Shown one piece after another: positions 16,356-25,582 of a stretch of 64,000 nt of DNA. Every line of letters starts with the position of its first letter. Position 1 is the stretch's first letter. The notes under the pieces were generated by a model that saw nothing but the letters and a program-made list of their open reading frames with translations, was not told the DNA's origin and did not search any database. Source of the stretch: Haloparvum alkalitolerans. GTDB lineage: Archaea > Halobacteriota > Halobacteria > Halobacteriales > Haloferacaceae. Where the stretch lies: positions 1 through 64,000 of the forward strand of contig NZ_JBNLIA010000015.1 of the NCBI RefSeq assembly GCF_050122995.1, read 5' to 3'. The translations under genes and the position numbers were made by a program.

Positions 16356-18040
16356 CAGTCGTCACCTTCGGTTTCGCCGCCGTCGGTCGCGACCACGTCC
16401 TCCGCGGTCTGCTGCTGGCTCATCGGCTCGGGGCTGTGACACTGCCGAACGATCTTCTTCGTCTCCAGCGGCGGCTCGTCAGTCATCAGCGACACCCCGA
16501 TGGTGACGGCGAAGACGATGGGCACGGCGATGAGCGCCGAGCCGATGGCAGGCATCCACGTCGCGAGCGCACCGTTCAGCGGCGCTTCGAGCGCGCTCGT
16601 GTACGTCGGGACGACCTCGTTGATCATCGGGATGAACCAGATGACCAGCCCGGTCGTCATGCCGGCGAGCGCGCCCTCACGGTTCGTGTTCTCCCACCAC
16701 ATGCCGAGGAAGAACATCGGGAAGAGCACCGCGCCCGCGAGCGAGAAGGCGTACGACACCAGCGCGGCGATGGGCGCCGCGGGGTCGAGCGCCGCCAGCG
16801 TCGTCAGGACGCCCAGCGCGACGATGCTGAGGCGGCCGACGAGCACCTGCTGGCGCTGCGTCGCGTCGGGGTTGACGATGTTGGTGTAGATGTCGTGAGA
16901 GATCGCCGAGGAGCCGGCGATGAACAGGCCCGCGGTCGTCGCGATTGCGGCGGCGATACCGCCCGCCGCGACCAGGCCGACGAACCACTCGGGCAGGTTC
17001 GAGAGCTGTGCGGCCAACACGACGATCACGTCGGCCGCCTCGGTCGTCATGCCGGGGTCACCGTACACCGCGCCGATGTTCCGCGCGTACAGGTCCGTCC
17101 CGAACGCCGCGAACGCCGGCGCGCTGAAGTAGAGGATGCAGATGAAGAAGAGGCCCCAGACGGTGGACCAGCGGGCCGTCCGCTCGTTTTCCACCGTGTA
17201 GAAGCGGACTAGCACGTGCGGGAGCCCGCAGGTGCCGACGACGAGCGAGAACGCCGTCGCGATCCAGAGGTAGTAGCTCGCGTTGACGAACGGTTCGGAG
17301 AACTCGGTGCTCAGGTCGGCTATCAGCGCGCCGTACTCGATCTGCGGGAGGATCGTCGAGTAGTCGTTCGTGAAGCCGACCGCGTACAGCCCGGCGACGA
17401 ACGCGACGATGAGGATGACGTACTGGACGGCCATGTTCTTGGTCGCGCCCAGCATCCCCGAGAGGGTCAGGTAGCCCACGGTGATGGTCATCATGATGAT
17501 CACCATCGCCTGGTAGCCGCTGAGCCCCCAGAAGCCGAGGTCTCCGAAGATGTACAGCCCGACGAGGCCCATCCCGCGCGCCTGGCCGATCGCGTAGACG
17601 AACCCGATGAGGAACGTCGTGACCGCGCCGATGGCGCGTGCGGTGTCGGAGTTGAAGCGGTCGCCGACGAAGTCCGGCGCCGTGTACTTCCCGAAGCGCC
17701 GCAGCTGCGCGGCGAGGAAGATGAGCAGGATGAAGTAGCCCGTCGTCCAGCCGACGACGAACGCGAGCCCGTACACGCCGGCCGTCGCGATCAGCGCGGC
17801 CATCCCGAGGTACGACGCGGCGGACATCCAGTTGGCGCCGATCGCCATGCCGTTCTCCAGGTTACCGATGGAGCGGCCGGCGACCCACATGTTCTCGGTG
17901 TCGGCCACGCGGAAGACGAAGCCGATCGCGAGGAAGATCAGGAGCATGCCGATGACGAGCAGCGCCGGGAGGAGCTTGAACGAGACGTTGAGCCCCTCCG
18001 GAAGCAGCTCGCTCTGGAGCAGCGTCGCGGCGAGCGTCAT
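16355..18040 (-). CDS. Sodium:solute symporter, acetate permease-like (large subunit)
   Basis: A 561-residue SSS-family transporter with about 13 membrane helices. MWVAGRSIGNLENGMAIGANWMSAASYLG near the N-terminus and the GLFIAGSSAISHDIY region are typical of the ActP/DhlC branch, which takes up short-chain carboxylates with sodium. A small DUF4212 partner gene precedes it with an ATGA overlap, and acetyl-CoA synthetase lies just upstream, so acetate or propionate is the likely substrate. A soluble C-terminal tail of about 40 residues ends the protein. Confidence 0.9.
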   Translation of the reverse strand: MTLAATLLQSELLPEGLNVSFKLLPALLVIGMLLIFLAIGFVFRVADTENMWVAGRSIGNLENGMAIGANWMSAASYLGMAALIATAGVYGLAFVVGWTTGYFILLIFLAAQLRRFGKYTAPDFVGDRFNSDTARAIGAVTTFLIGFVYAIGQARGMGLVGLYIFGDLGFWGLSGYQAMVIIMMTITVGYLTLSGMLGATKNMAVQYVILIVAFVAGLYAVGFTNDYSTILPQIEYGALIADLSTEFSEPFVNASYYLWIATAFSLVVGTCGLPHVLVRFYTVENERTARWSTVWGLFFICILYFSAPAFAAFGTDLYARNIGAVYGDPGMTTEAADVIVVLAAQLSNLPEWFVGLVAAGGIAAAIATTAGLFIAGSSAISHDIYTNIVNPDATQRQQVLVGRLSIVALGVLTTLAALDPAAPIAALVSYAFSLAGAVLFPMFFLGMWWENTNREGALAGMTTGLVIWFIPMINEVVPTYTSALEAPLNGALATWMPAIGSALIAVPIVFAVTIGVSLMTDEPPLETKKIVRQCHSPEPMSQQQTAEDVVATDGGETEGDD

Positions 18041-18438
18041 GCGTCACCGCCCGTGACGTCGTGGTCGATGCCGTACTTCTCGTCGAGCTCGTCGCGTCGC
18101 CTGGCGTACCAGGCCGACAGGATCAGCGCGCCGCCGGGCGCGCCGATGGCGATGAGGAAGTAGTGGAGCGGGAAGCCGATGATCGGCATCGCCGTCGACA
18201 TGGCGCCGGGCGCCAGGTACGTGGCCGTCACCGGGCCGAAGACCACGACCGCCCAGATGGCGAACCCCGTCCAGACGATCCGGAGGTGCTCGCGCATGTA
18301 CGGCGTACTCGGGTTGAGGAGGTTCACCTCCGACCCCAGATAGTCCGTCTCTCGATGCTTCTGTGCCGCACCCGAGGCGACGCCCCCGTCGGTTCGGGGC
18401 CCGTCCTCGGCCGTGTCGTGTGAGCTATTGTCTGTCAT
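18037..18438 (-). CDS. DUF4212 small subunit of the sodium:solute symporter
   Basis: A 133-residue protein with a hydrophilic N-terminal third and two membrane helices (about 52-72 and 84-105; IVWTGFAIWAVVVFGPVT, FPLHYFLIAIGAPGGALIL), the DUF4212 layout. These proteins accompany SSS acetate-type permeases as an extra subunit. Its stop overlaps the permease start (ATGA). The gene lies 59 bases downstream of acs on the same strand, so acs, this gene, the permease and usp probably form one operon. The frame is open far upstream, but the ATG at 18438 is the start that fits. Confidence 0.88.
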   Translation of the reverse strand: MTDNSSHDTAEDGPRTDGGVASGAAQKHRETDYLGSEVNLLNPSTPYMREHLRIVWTGFAIWAVVVFGPVTATYLAPGAMSTAMPIIGFPLHYFLIAIGAPGGALILSAWYARRRDELDEKYGIDHDVTGGDA

Positions 18439-18497
18439 ATCGCGTGTGAGTGTGGGTCGTTCGTCGCTCGGTACGGTTCGAAAAACGGTGTGGTCGG

Positions 18498-20489
18498 TCA
18501 GTCGCCGCCCGCTTTCTGCTGGATCTCCTCGACGATCTCCGGGTTCCGGAGCGTGCTGGTGTTCCCCAGCTCCTCGCCGTCCGCGATGTTCTCCAGCAGG
18601 CGACGCATGATCTTCCCCGACCGCGTCTTCGGCAGGTCGGGCGTGAACACGACCTGCTCGGGGCGGGCGATGGGGCCGATGGCGTCCTCGACGCCCGCGA
18701 CGATCCGCTCGCGCAGCGCGTCGTCCTCCTCGTAGCCCTCCTCGGTGATGACGTAGGCGTACACCGCCTCGCCCTTGATGTCGTGGTGGCCGCCGACGAC
18801 CGCGGCCTCGGCGACGCCCTCGACGCCGACGATGGCCGACTCGATCTCCATCGTCCCCAGCCGGTGGCCGGAGACGTTGATCACGTCGTCGACGCGGCCG
18901 AGGACGGTGATGTAGCCGTCCTCGTCGATCTTCGCCCCGTCCTCCGGGAAGTAGACCCAGTCGTCGGGGTCGTCGCTGTCGAGGTCGGAGTACTCGGCCC
19001 AGTACTCCTCGATGTAGCGCTCGTCGTTGTTGTACAGCGTCCGGAGCATGCCGGGCCACGGTTTGTCGACCGTGAGGTAGCCGGCGCGTCCCGCTTCGAC
19101 TTCATCGCCCTGGGTGTCGACGATCCGTACGTCGACGCCCGGGAGCGGCGGTCCGGCCGATCCGGGCTTCATGTCGCCGACGCCCGGGAGCGTCGTGACC
19201 ATCATCCCGCCGGTCTCCGTCTGCCACCACGTGTCCACGATGGGACACTCCTCATCGCCGATGTGCTTGTAGTACCACTTCCACGCGCGCGGGTTGATCG
19301 GCTCCCCGACGGTGCCGAGCAGCCGCAGGCTCGAGAGGTCGTGAGCGTCGGGGTACTCCGACCCCCACTTCATGAACGCGCGGATCGCGGTCGGCGCGGT
19401 GTACAGCTGGGTCGCCTCGTACTCCTCGACGATCTCCCACAGCCGGTCGCGGTCCGGGTGGTCGGGCGTCCCCTCGTACATCATCGTCGTCGTCCCGAGC
19501 GCGAGCGGCCCGTAGACGATGTAGGAGTGGCCCGTGATCCAGCCGATGTCGGCCGAGCAGAAGTACGTGTCCTCGGGCTTGATGTCGAGGACGGACTGGG
19601 AGGTCCAACTGGCCCACGCGAGGTAGCCGCCGGTGGTGTGTTTGACCCCCTTCGGCTTGCCCGTGGTCCCCGAGGTGTACATCAGGAACAGCATGTCCTC
19701 GGCGTCGCGGACGACCGGCTCGACCTCGGCGCCCGCGTGGGCGGCCACGAGGTCGCCGTAGTCGTGCTTGTCGCCGAGGTCGCGGCCGAAGTCGTCGCCG
19801 TTCGGGCCGAGGCGGTCGACCACGACCGTCGTGGTCTCGTGGTCGACGCCCGAGAGCCCCTCCTCGGCCTTCTCGAGGTGGTCGAGGGGGTCGCCGCGGC
19901 GGTAGTAGCCGTCGCAGGTGACGAGGTACTCGGAGTCGGCCGCGTTCATCCGGGTCGCGAGCGCGTCCGCGGAGAAGCCCGCGAAGACGACGCTGTGGGG
20001 CGCGCCGATCCGGGCGCAGGCCAACATCGCGACCGGCAGCTCCGGGATCATCGGCATGTACAGCGTCACCACGTCGTCCTCGCCGACGCCGATGTCGCGG
20101 AGCGCGGCCGCGAACTCGTTCACCTCGCGGTGGAGCTCCTCGTAGGTGTAGGTCCGGTCGTCCTCGTCGACCGGCTCGCCGACCCACTCGATGGCCGCCT
20201 CGTCGCCGCGCTCGTCGAGGTGCCGGTCGAGACAGTTGGCCGAGGCGTTCAGCTTCCCGTCGGTGAACCACTCGTAGAACGGCGGGTCGCTGTCGTCGAG
20301 GACCTGGTCGTACTCCTCGTACCAGTCGAGGAGGTCGGCTGCGCCCTCCCAACAGGCCGGCCAGTTCTCCTCGAACTCCTCGTAGATGCCCGGGTCCGAG
20401 ACGTTCGCCTGCTCGACGAACGACTCGGGCGGTTCGAACACCTCCTGTTCTGCCAGTCGCGCTTCGAGTTCCGCGTCACCCTCTGTCAT
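18498..20489 (-). CDS. acs: Acetyl-CoA synthetase
   Basis: A 663-residue AMP-forming enzyme that activates acetate to acetyl-CoA. It has the ATP-binding YTSGTTGKPKG, the TWWQTETGG motif, the hinge GRVDDVINVSGHRLG with the Gly and Arg that contact CoA and phosphate, and the C-terminal catalytic Lys in PKTRSGKIMRR, so it looks fully active. The ATG at 20489 is preferred to one five codons earlier; a TATA-like CTTATTAC (minus strand, 20517-20524) lies 32 bases upstream. It heads the operon with the acetate-type symporter, and a regulator and second synthetase lie upstream. Confidence 0.95.
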   Translation of the reverse strand: MTEGDAELEARLAEQEVFEPPESFVEQANVSDPGIYEEFEENWPACWEGAADLLDWYEEYDQVLDDSDPPFYEWFTDGKLNASANCLDRHLDERGDEAAIEWVGEPVDEDDRTYTYEELHREVNEFAAALRDIGVGEDDVVTLYMPMIPELPVAMLACARIGAPHSVVFAGFSADALATRMNAADSEYLVTCDGYYRRGDPLDHLEKAEEGLSGVDHETTTVVVDRLGPNGDDFGRDLGDKHDYGDLVAAHAGAEVEPVVRDAEDMLFLMYTSGTTGKPKGVKHTTGGYLAWASWTSQSVLDIKPEDTYFCSADIGWITGHSYIVYGPLALGTTTMMYEGTPDHPDRDRLWEIVEEYEATQLYTAPTAIRAFMKWGSEYPDAHDLSSLRLLGTVGEPINPRAWKWYYKHIGDEECPIVDTWWQTETGGMMVTTLPGVGDMKPGSAGPPLPGVDVRIVDTQGDEVEAGRAGYLTVDKPWPGMLRTLYNNDERYIEEYWAEYSDLDSDDPDDWVYFPEDGAKIDEDGYITVLGRVDDVINVSGHRLGTMEIESAIVGVEGVAEAAVVGGHHDIKGEAVYAYVITEEGYEEDDALRERIVAGVEDAIGPIARPEQVVFTPDLPKTRSGKIMRRLLENIADGEELGNTSTLRNPEIVEEIQQKAGGD

Positions 20490-20516
20490 GGGACGGTCGT
20501 ACACTACAGATCATGG

Positions 20517-20524
20517 GTAATAAG
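20517..20524 (-). promoter_or_regulatory. TATA box of acs
   Basis: CTTATTAC on the minus strand in an AT-rich stretch, centred 32 bases before the acs ATG. It fits a leaderless or near-leaderless transcript. Confidence 0.6.
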
Positions 20525-20610
20525 CCCCGTATCTAATTATCAAAAATACGCTCCGAGCGGCGCGTGAGAAACGCCGGCCGGAGACGGGGAGAACGCCGCC
20601 CTCGAGCGCC

Positions 20611-22494
20611 CTATCGCTCGAAGACCGCCTCGAGCAGCTCCCGCTGGGCCTTCCGGAGGTGATTGTGGAACGTGGGCGAGGAGACGCCCATCGCGTCGGC
20701 GACCTCCTCGGCGGTGCTGTCCCGCGGCCAGTCGAAGTAGCCGCTCTCGTAGGCGGCCTCCAGCGCCGTGCGCTGGCGGTCGGTGAACCGCTCCGCGACC
20801 GTCTCGCGGAGCTGTGCCCCCGTGGTCGGCGGCGCGTCCACCACCTGCCGGCCGACGAGCCGCGCGTCCGGGAACGACGCGCGGAGCCCGTCCGCGATGG
20901 GGCCGACCTCCGTGCCCGCAGGCACCTCCGCGACGACCCGGAGCCGGCCCTCCTCCGCGGTCGCCTCCGCGATGGTCGCCCCGCGGCGCGTGAGCGCGCG
21001 GACGGGCGACCCCCCCGAGACGACGACCGAGAGCCGACAGCCGTCCTCGCGCGTCTCGACGACCCGCGGCTCGGCGATCCCGCGGACGGCGTCGACCACC
21101 TCCGCGACCGCGGGCGGGCGGGCGCCCTCGACCGAGAGGTAACAGAGCAGTTCCGCGTCGGAGACGACGACCGTCGACTCCAGTTCGACGGTGCAGTCGA
21201 GCCGGTCGGTGAGCGCCGGGAGGAACGCGCGCGCGTCGCTCGTGCGGAACTCCAGCCGCAACACCGCGTCGGAGTGGAGCAGGTCGCGCCAGCGAAGCGC
21301 CGTCAGTCCGCGCCCCGCGACGCGGCCGAGAAGCTCCACCGCGCGCCGCTCCCGGTCGGTCGGCGGGTCGTCCGCCGCGACCACACAGCAGACGCCGTCG
21401 GTCGCCCCCGCGTACGCCAGCGGGACCGCGAGCGCCGGGCGCTCCGAGCCCTCCGCCTCGATGGTGCCCGCGACCGGTTCGCCGCGGTCGAGCGCCGCGC
21501 TCCAGGCGAGCCCGCTCCCGCCGCGTCCCCCGTCCCCGCCGCCGGACTCGCGGACCGCGTCGAGCGGGGCCGCCTCTCCCGCGGCGGCGGCGACGGAGAG
21601 CGTTCCCTGCCGACCTTCGCGCGTGGCCGTCCACGCCGCCTCCCACCGCCGGTCGGCCGCCAGCGCCGCCGGCACGCCGGACAGCAGGTCGGGACGGTCG
21701 TCCGCGTCGACCACCGCCGCGACGGCGGCCGCGAACCACTCGGGTCCCGCGTCGGACCCGCCCTCGTCGCGGACGGCTTCATCCCCGACCGATCCACCCT
21801 CGGCCGATCCACCCTCGGACGATCCATCCTTGGCCGATCCACCCTCGATCGCGTGCGCGCCGTCGGTCGGCCGGTCGCCCGCGAGCGCCGCGACCACGGC
21901 CGTCTCCGAGGGCTCCGTCAGATGCGGCTCGAGCGCGTCGAGCGTCTCCCATCCGCCGACCGCCCGGACGATCCGGGGGTCGACTTCCTCCTCGACGAGG
22001 AGGCGGCGGGCGAAGGTGCCGCGGAGCGTGCGCGGGGTCACCTCTCGGAACCGGTCTCGCCCCGTCCGCTCGGCGGCGCGGTCGCCCACCTCCGCGACGA
22101 GCATCTGGATCCGGCGCGGCGAGAGGTCTACCAGCGGTTCCTCGGCAGCGACCCCGCGCTCGGCGGCGTACCGCTCCGCCGCGGCCGCGAGCGAGTCGGG
22201 GACGACGACGCGCCTGTCGGGCCCGCCGTCGCCGTCCAGTACGGTCAGCACTCGGGCGTCGAACGCGTCGGTCGTCGCACCGCCGGCCGCGGTGTCCCCC
22301 GCGTTCGGCTCGACCGCCTCGTCTGCGGGCCCGGCCTCATCTGCGGGCCCGATGTCGGACGGACACACGCGCGGGACCTCCGAGGTCCGCAGTCCCGCCT
22401 CCCCCGCGAGACGGACCACCAGGTCGGACCGATCGGTGGCGGCCGCCTCGCGGAAGGTCGCGTACTCGTCGGGCGTCAAGGCGTCGGGCGCCAT
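20611..22494 (-). CDS. Bat-type regulator with degenerate integrase domain
   Basis: A 627-residue regulator. Residues about 5-195 look like a tyrosine-recombinase catalytic domain: Arg36 in GLRTSE and Arg158 in TLRGTFA are kept, but the HxLRH histidines are Arg155 and Gly159, LGH has become VGGW (178-182 region), and no nucleophile Tyr is visible. A Gly/Ser/Asp linker (about 200-255, short repeats) leads to a GAF-like domain (about 265-425), a bacterio-opsin-activator domain (about 425-565) and an HTH_10 (about 575-627; FTDRQRTALEAAYESGYFDWPR). This is the Bat family. Its place between two acetyl-CoA synthetase genes suggests control of acetate metabolism. Confidence 0.85.
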   Translation of the reverse strand: MAPDALTPDEYATFREAAATDRSDLVVRLAGEAGLRTSEVPRVCPSDIGPADEAGPADEAVEPNAGDTAAGGATTDAFDARVLTVLDGDGGPDRRVVVPDSLAAAAERYAAERGVAAEEPLVDLSPRRIQMLVAEVGDRAAERTGRDRFREVTPRTLRGTFARRLLVEEEVDPRIVRAVGGWETLDALEPHLTEPSETAVVAALAGDRPTDGAHAIEGGSAKDGSSEGGSAEGGSVGDEAVRDEGGSDAGPEWFAAAVAAVVDADDRPDLLSGVPAALAADRRWEAAWTATREGRQGTLSVAAAAGEAAPLDAVRESGGGDGGRGGSGLAWSAALDRGEPVAGTIEAEGSERPALAVPLAYAGATDGVCCVVAADDPPTDRERRAVELLGRVAGRGLTALRWRDLLHSDAVLRLEFRTSDARAFLPALTDRLDCTVELESTVVVSDAELLCYLSVEGARPPAVAEVVDAVRGIAEPRVVETREDGCRLSVVVSGGSPVRALTRRGATIAEATAEEGRLRVVAEVPAGTEVGPIADGLRASFPDARLVGRQVVDAPPTTGAQLRETVAERFTDRQRTALEAAYESGYFDWPRDSTAEEVADAMGVSSPTFHNHLRKAQRELLEAVFER

Positions 22495-22752
22495 GCGTTT
22501 CGTAAGAGATCTAAAAGCCGAAGCAAAAAACTGTCGCCGACGGACCGCGCCGCCGTTCCGGCGGGACCCGGTCGGAGCGCGGCACGCCCGATTCGGTCGG
22601 ACGGGACTCCCCGCCCGGACGGACGGGACACTCGACCTGCACGGACGGGTCTTTCGGCCCGGACGAACGGAGCGGACCGTTCGAGGGGCGCTCGCGACGC
22701 TCGCCGGCCGCGACGCCCGACATATTTCGGGTTCAGTAGAAATAGCGAAACG

Positions 22753-24696
22753 TCACTCCTCGCGGACGGCCGAGGCGATCTCGCCGACCACCTCGGGGTT
22801 CCGGAGCGCGCTGATGTCGCCGAACTCCTCGCCCTGGGCGATGTCCTCCAGCAGCCGGCGCATGACCTTTCCGGACCGGGTCTTCGGGAGGTCCGAGGTG
22901 AGCACGACCGCGTCGGGGCGAGCGATCTCCCCCACCCGGTCGGCGAGTTCGTCGCCGATCCGCTTCCGGAGGTCCTCGTCGGACGGCGCCTCGCCTCGGG
23001 TGGTCGCGTACACGAGGATGCCGGCGTCGGCGGAGCCGACGACCGCCGCCTCGGTGACCCCCTCGACCTCGACGACGGCGGCCTCCAGCTCCGCGACGTT
23101 GAGCTGCTGGCTCGAGACGCGGACCACGTCCTCGACCCGGCCGAGGATCGAGACGTAGCCCTCCTCGTCGACCGCGGCGCCGTCGCCGGTCCGGTAGCAC
23201 CACCCGTCGTCGGTCTCCTCCCAGTACTCCTCGACGTAGCGCTCGTCGCCGCCGCGGAGCCCGGTGCACATCCCCGGCCACGGCTTGCCGACCACGAGGT
23301 AGCCCGGCTGGTTCGGCTCGACCGGCTCGTTGCGCTCGTCGACGACGCGGGCGTCGATCCCCGGCAGGGGCGGCCCGACCTTCCCCGGCTTCATGTCGTC
23401 GACCCCCGGCAGCGTGGCGACCATGGTGGCGCCCGTCTCCGTCTGCCACCACGTGTCGACGATGGGCACCTCGCCGCCGCCGACGTGTTCGTGGTACCAC
23501 TCCCACGCGCGCGGCGAGATCGCCTCGCCGACCGTGCCGAGCAGCCGCAGGCTGGAGAGGTCGTGCGCGTCGGGGTACTCCGCGCCCCACGTCATGAACG
23601 AGCGGATGGCGGTCGGCGAGGTGTAGAACACGTCGACCGCGTTGCGCTCGATGAGCTCCCAGACGCGGTCGCGGTCGGGGTAGTCGGGCGTGCCCTCGTA
23701 GATCAGTGTCGTCGCGCCGAGCGCGAGCGGGCCGTAGACGCCGTAGGAGTGGCCCGTGATCCAGCCGATGTCCGCGGCACACCAGTGGGTGTCCTCGGGC
23801 TTGACGTCCAGCACCGCCCGCGTGGACCAGGCGACGTGTGCGAGGTAGCCGCCGGTCGCGTGCTCGACCCCCTTCGGCTGGCCGGTGGTCCCGGAGGTGT
23901 ACATCACGAACAGCAGGTCCGTCGCGTCCCGGGGAACCGGCTCGACCGTCTCGCCGTCGTGAGCGTCGATGAGGGCCTCGTAGTCGTACTCGTCCGCGCC
24001 GAGGTGCGTCGGGAGCTCGTCGCCGAGCCGGTCCACGACCACGGTCGCCTCAAGGTCCTCGTCGAGCCGGAGGCGCGCGTTGTCCGCCTTCCCCTTCTGG
24101 TTGAACGCGTCCTCCCGCCGGTAGTAGCCGTCGCAGGTGATCAGGTACCCGGAGTCGGCCGCGTCGAGCCGCGTCGCGAGCGCCTCCGCGGACAGCCCCG
24201 CGAAGACGACGTTGTGCGGCGCCCCGAGCCGGGCGCAGGCCAACATCGCGACCGGGAGCTCGGGGATCATCGGCAGGTACAGCGTCACCACGTCGTCCTC
24301 CCCGACCCCGCGCTCGCGGAGCGCCGCGGCGAGCGCGTTCACCTCCCGGTGGAGGTCGAGGTAGGTGTAGGTCCGGCGCTCGCCGCGCTTGCCGACCCAC
24401 TGTATCGCCACCTGGTTCTTCCGGTCGTCGAGGTGTCTGTCGAGGCAGTTGGCGCTCGCGTTCAACTCGCCGCCGGGGAACCACTCGTAGAAGGGCGCGT
24501 CCGCGTCGTCGAGCACGCGGTCGTAGGGCGCCTCCCAGTCGAGGATGGCGGCGGCCCGCTCCCAGCAGTCGGGCCACTCGGCGGCGAACCGGTCGTGTAT
24601 CGCCGAGTCGGCGACGTTTGCCGACGCCACGAACGGCTCGGGCGGTTCGACCCGGCCCTCGCCCGCCGCGGGCGTCCCGCCGGCGCGGTCGTTCAT
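22753..24696 (-). CDS. Divergent acetyl-CoA synthetase-like protein
   Basis: A 647-residue paralogue of the acs product 4 kb downstream. Most motifs are intact: YTSGTTGQPKG, TWWQTETGA and PKTRSGKVMRR with the adenylating Lys. However the SGHR of the acetyl-CoA synthetase hinge region is SSQQ (residues 528-531), which removes the glycine at the CoA channel and an arginine that contacts ATP phosphate in the Salmonella enzyme. The acyl pocket may differ too. It may use another acid, be slow, or be regulatory. A TATA-like AGATATACG (minus strand, about 24721-24729) lies 28 bases upstream of the ATG. Similar in size and GC to its neighbours. Confidence 0.85.
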   Translation of the reverse strand: MNDRAGGTPAAGEGRVEPPEPFVASANVADSAIHDRFAAEWPDCWERAAAILDWEAPYDRVLDDADAPFYEWFPGGELNASANCLDRHLDDRKNQVAIQWVGKRGERRTYTYLDLHREVNALAAALRERGVGEDDVVTLYLPMIPELPVAMLACARLGAPHNVVFAGLSAEALATRLDAADSGYLITCDGYYRREDAFNQKGKADNARLRLDEDLEATVVVDRLGDELPTHLGADEYDYEALIDAHDGETVEPVPRDATDLLFVMYTSGTTGQPKGVEHATGGYLAHVAWSTRAVLDVKPEDTHWCAADIGWITGHSYGVYGPLALGATTLIYEGTPDYPDRDRVWELIERNAVDVFYTSPTAIRSFMTWGAEYPDAHDLSSLRLLGTVGEAISPRAWEWYHEHVGGGEVPIVDTWWQTETGATMVATLPGVDDMKPGKVGPPLPGIDARVVDERNEPVEPNQPGYLVVGKPWPGMCTGLRGGDERYVEEYWEETDDGWCYRTGDGAAVDEEGYVSILGRVEDVVRVSSQQLNVAELEAAVVEVEGVTEAAVVGSADAGILVYATTRGEAPSDEDLRKRIGDELADRVGEIARPDAVVLTSDLPKTRSGKVMRRLLEDIAQGEEFGDISALRNPEVVGEIASAVREE

Positions 24697-24925
24697 GCTC
24701 TCGCTTCCGGGTCGCGGTAACGTATATCTTGCCCGTGATCGGCGCGCATGCTGTCGGTTCCCCGCCGCAGATTCTGCCGGTTTCCTGCCGCAGGTTCTGC
24801 TGATTCCCCGCCGCCGTTCCGACGGGGCTCGCCACAGGATCCGTCGAGTTCGCGGCCGTCGACGGCGCGACCGGTCGCGGTCGGGATTCGTGAGCTTTTA
24901 CGTCCGCGGCCGCGGTTGTGTGGAC

Positions 24926-25582
24926 ATGATCCTGTCGGACGCCGACATCCTGCGGCGCCTCGAGGCCGGCGACCTCGAGATCGAGCCCCTCGACGACGTC
25001 GACCAGCAGGTCCAGCCCGCGAGCGTGGACCTCCGGCTCGGCGAGGAGTTCCTGGAGTTTCAGCGGACGAACATCCCCTGTATCCATCCCACCGAGGCCG
25101 ACGAGGTCGGCGACTACGTCACCGAGACGCACGTCCCGAACGGCGAGGACTTCATCCTCCACCCGGGCGACTTCGTGCTCGGCACGACGGCCGAGCGCGT
25201 CGCCATCCCGGACGACCTCGTGGCCCACGTCGAGGGGCGCTCCTCGCTCGGCCGGCTCGCGGTCGTGGTCCACGCCACGGCGGGCCTGTGTGACCCCGGC
25301 TACGAGGGGCAGATAACCCTCGAACTCTCGAACCTCGGCACCGCGCCGGTCGCGCTCTCGCCCGGGATGCGCGTCTCGCAGCTCACGTTCACGGAGCTCT
25401 CGACGCCGGCCGAGCGCCCCTACGGCGAGGAGCGCGGCTCGAAGTACCAGGGACAGAAGGGCCCGCAGGCGTCCCGCATCGGCGACGACCCGGAGTTCGC
25501 GGGCGAGGCGGAGGTCCGCGGGACGCCCGCCGACGAGGCGGAGCGACCGGCGGACGACGACGCGCGAGGTGACGGGGCGTGA
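24926..25582 (+). CDS. dcd: dCTP deaminase
   Basis: A 218-residue nucleotide-pool enzyme that turns dCTP into dUTP (or dUMP in bifunctional archaeal forms). MILSDADILRRLEAGDLEIEP and QPASVDLRLG start the fold; VEGRSSLGRLAVVVHATAG holds the active-site Ser/Arg/Glu region; GYEGQITLELSN follows. About 25 acidic residues extend the C-terminus beyond the core. A TATA-like CTTTTA at 24895-24900 lies 28 bases before the ATG. The stop overlaps the GTG of the downstream regulator (GTGA), so the two are co-transcribed. Confidence 0.92.
   Translation: MILSDADILRRLEAGDLEIEPLDDVDQQVQPASVDLRLGEEFLEFQRTNIPCIHPTEADEVGDYVTETHVPNGEDFILHPGDFVLGTTAERVAIPDDLVAHVEGRSSLGRLAVVVHATAGLCDPGYEGQITLELSNLGTAPVALSPGMRVSQLTFTELSTPAERPYGEERGSKYQGQKGPQASRIGDDPEFAGEAEVRGTPADEAERPADDDARGDGA

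Noticed and set aside
20611..21200. Active integrase gene because of the recombinase-like domain
   Set aside because: The catalytic His and Tyr are missing and the domain is fused to GAF, Bat and HTH_10 domains.
20659..24720. A 1353-codon plus-strand open frame across the Bat-type and second acs genes
   Set aside because: Antisense shadow; composition is Arg/Gly/Val-rich without any recognisable domain, while the minus strand encodes intact families.
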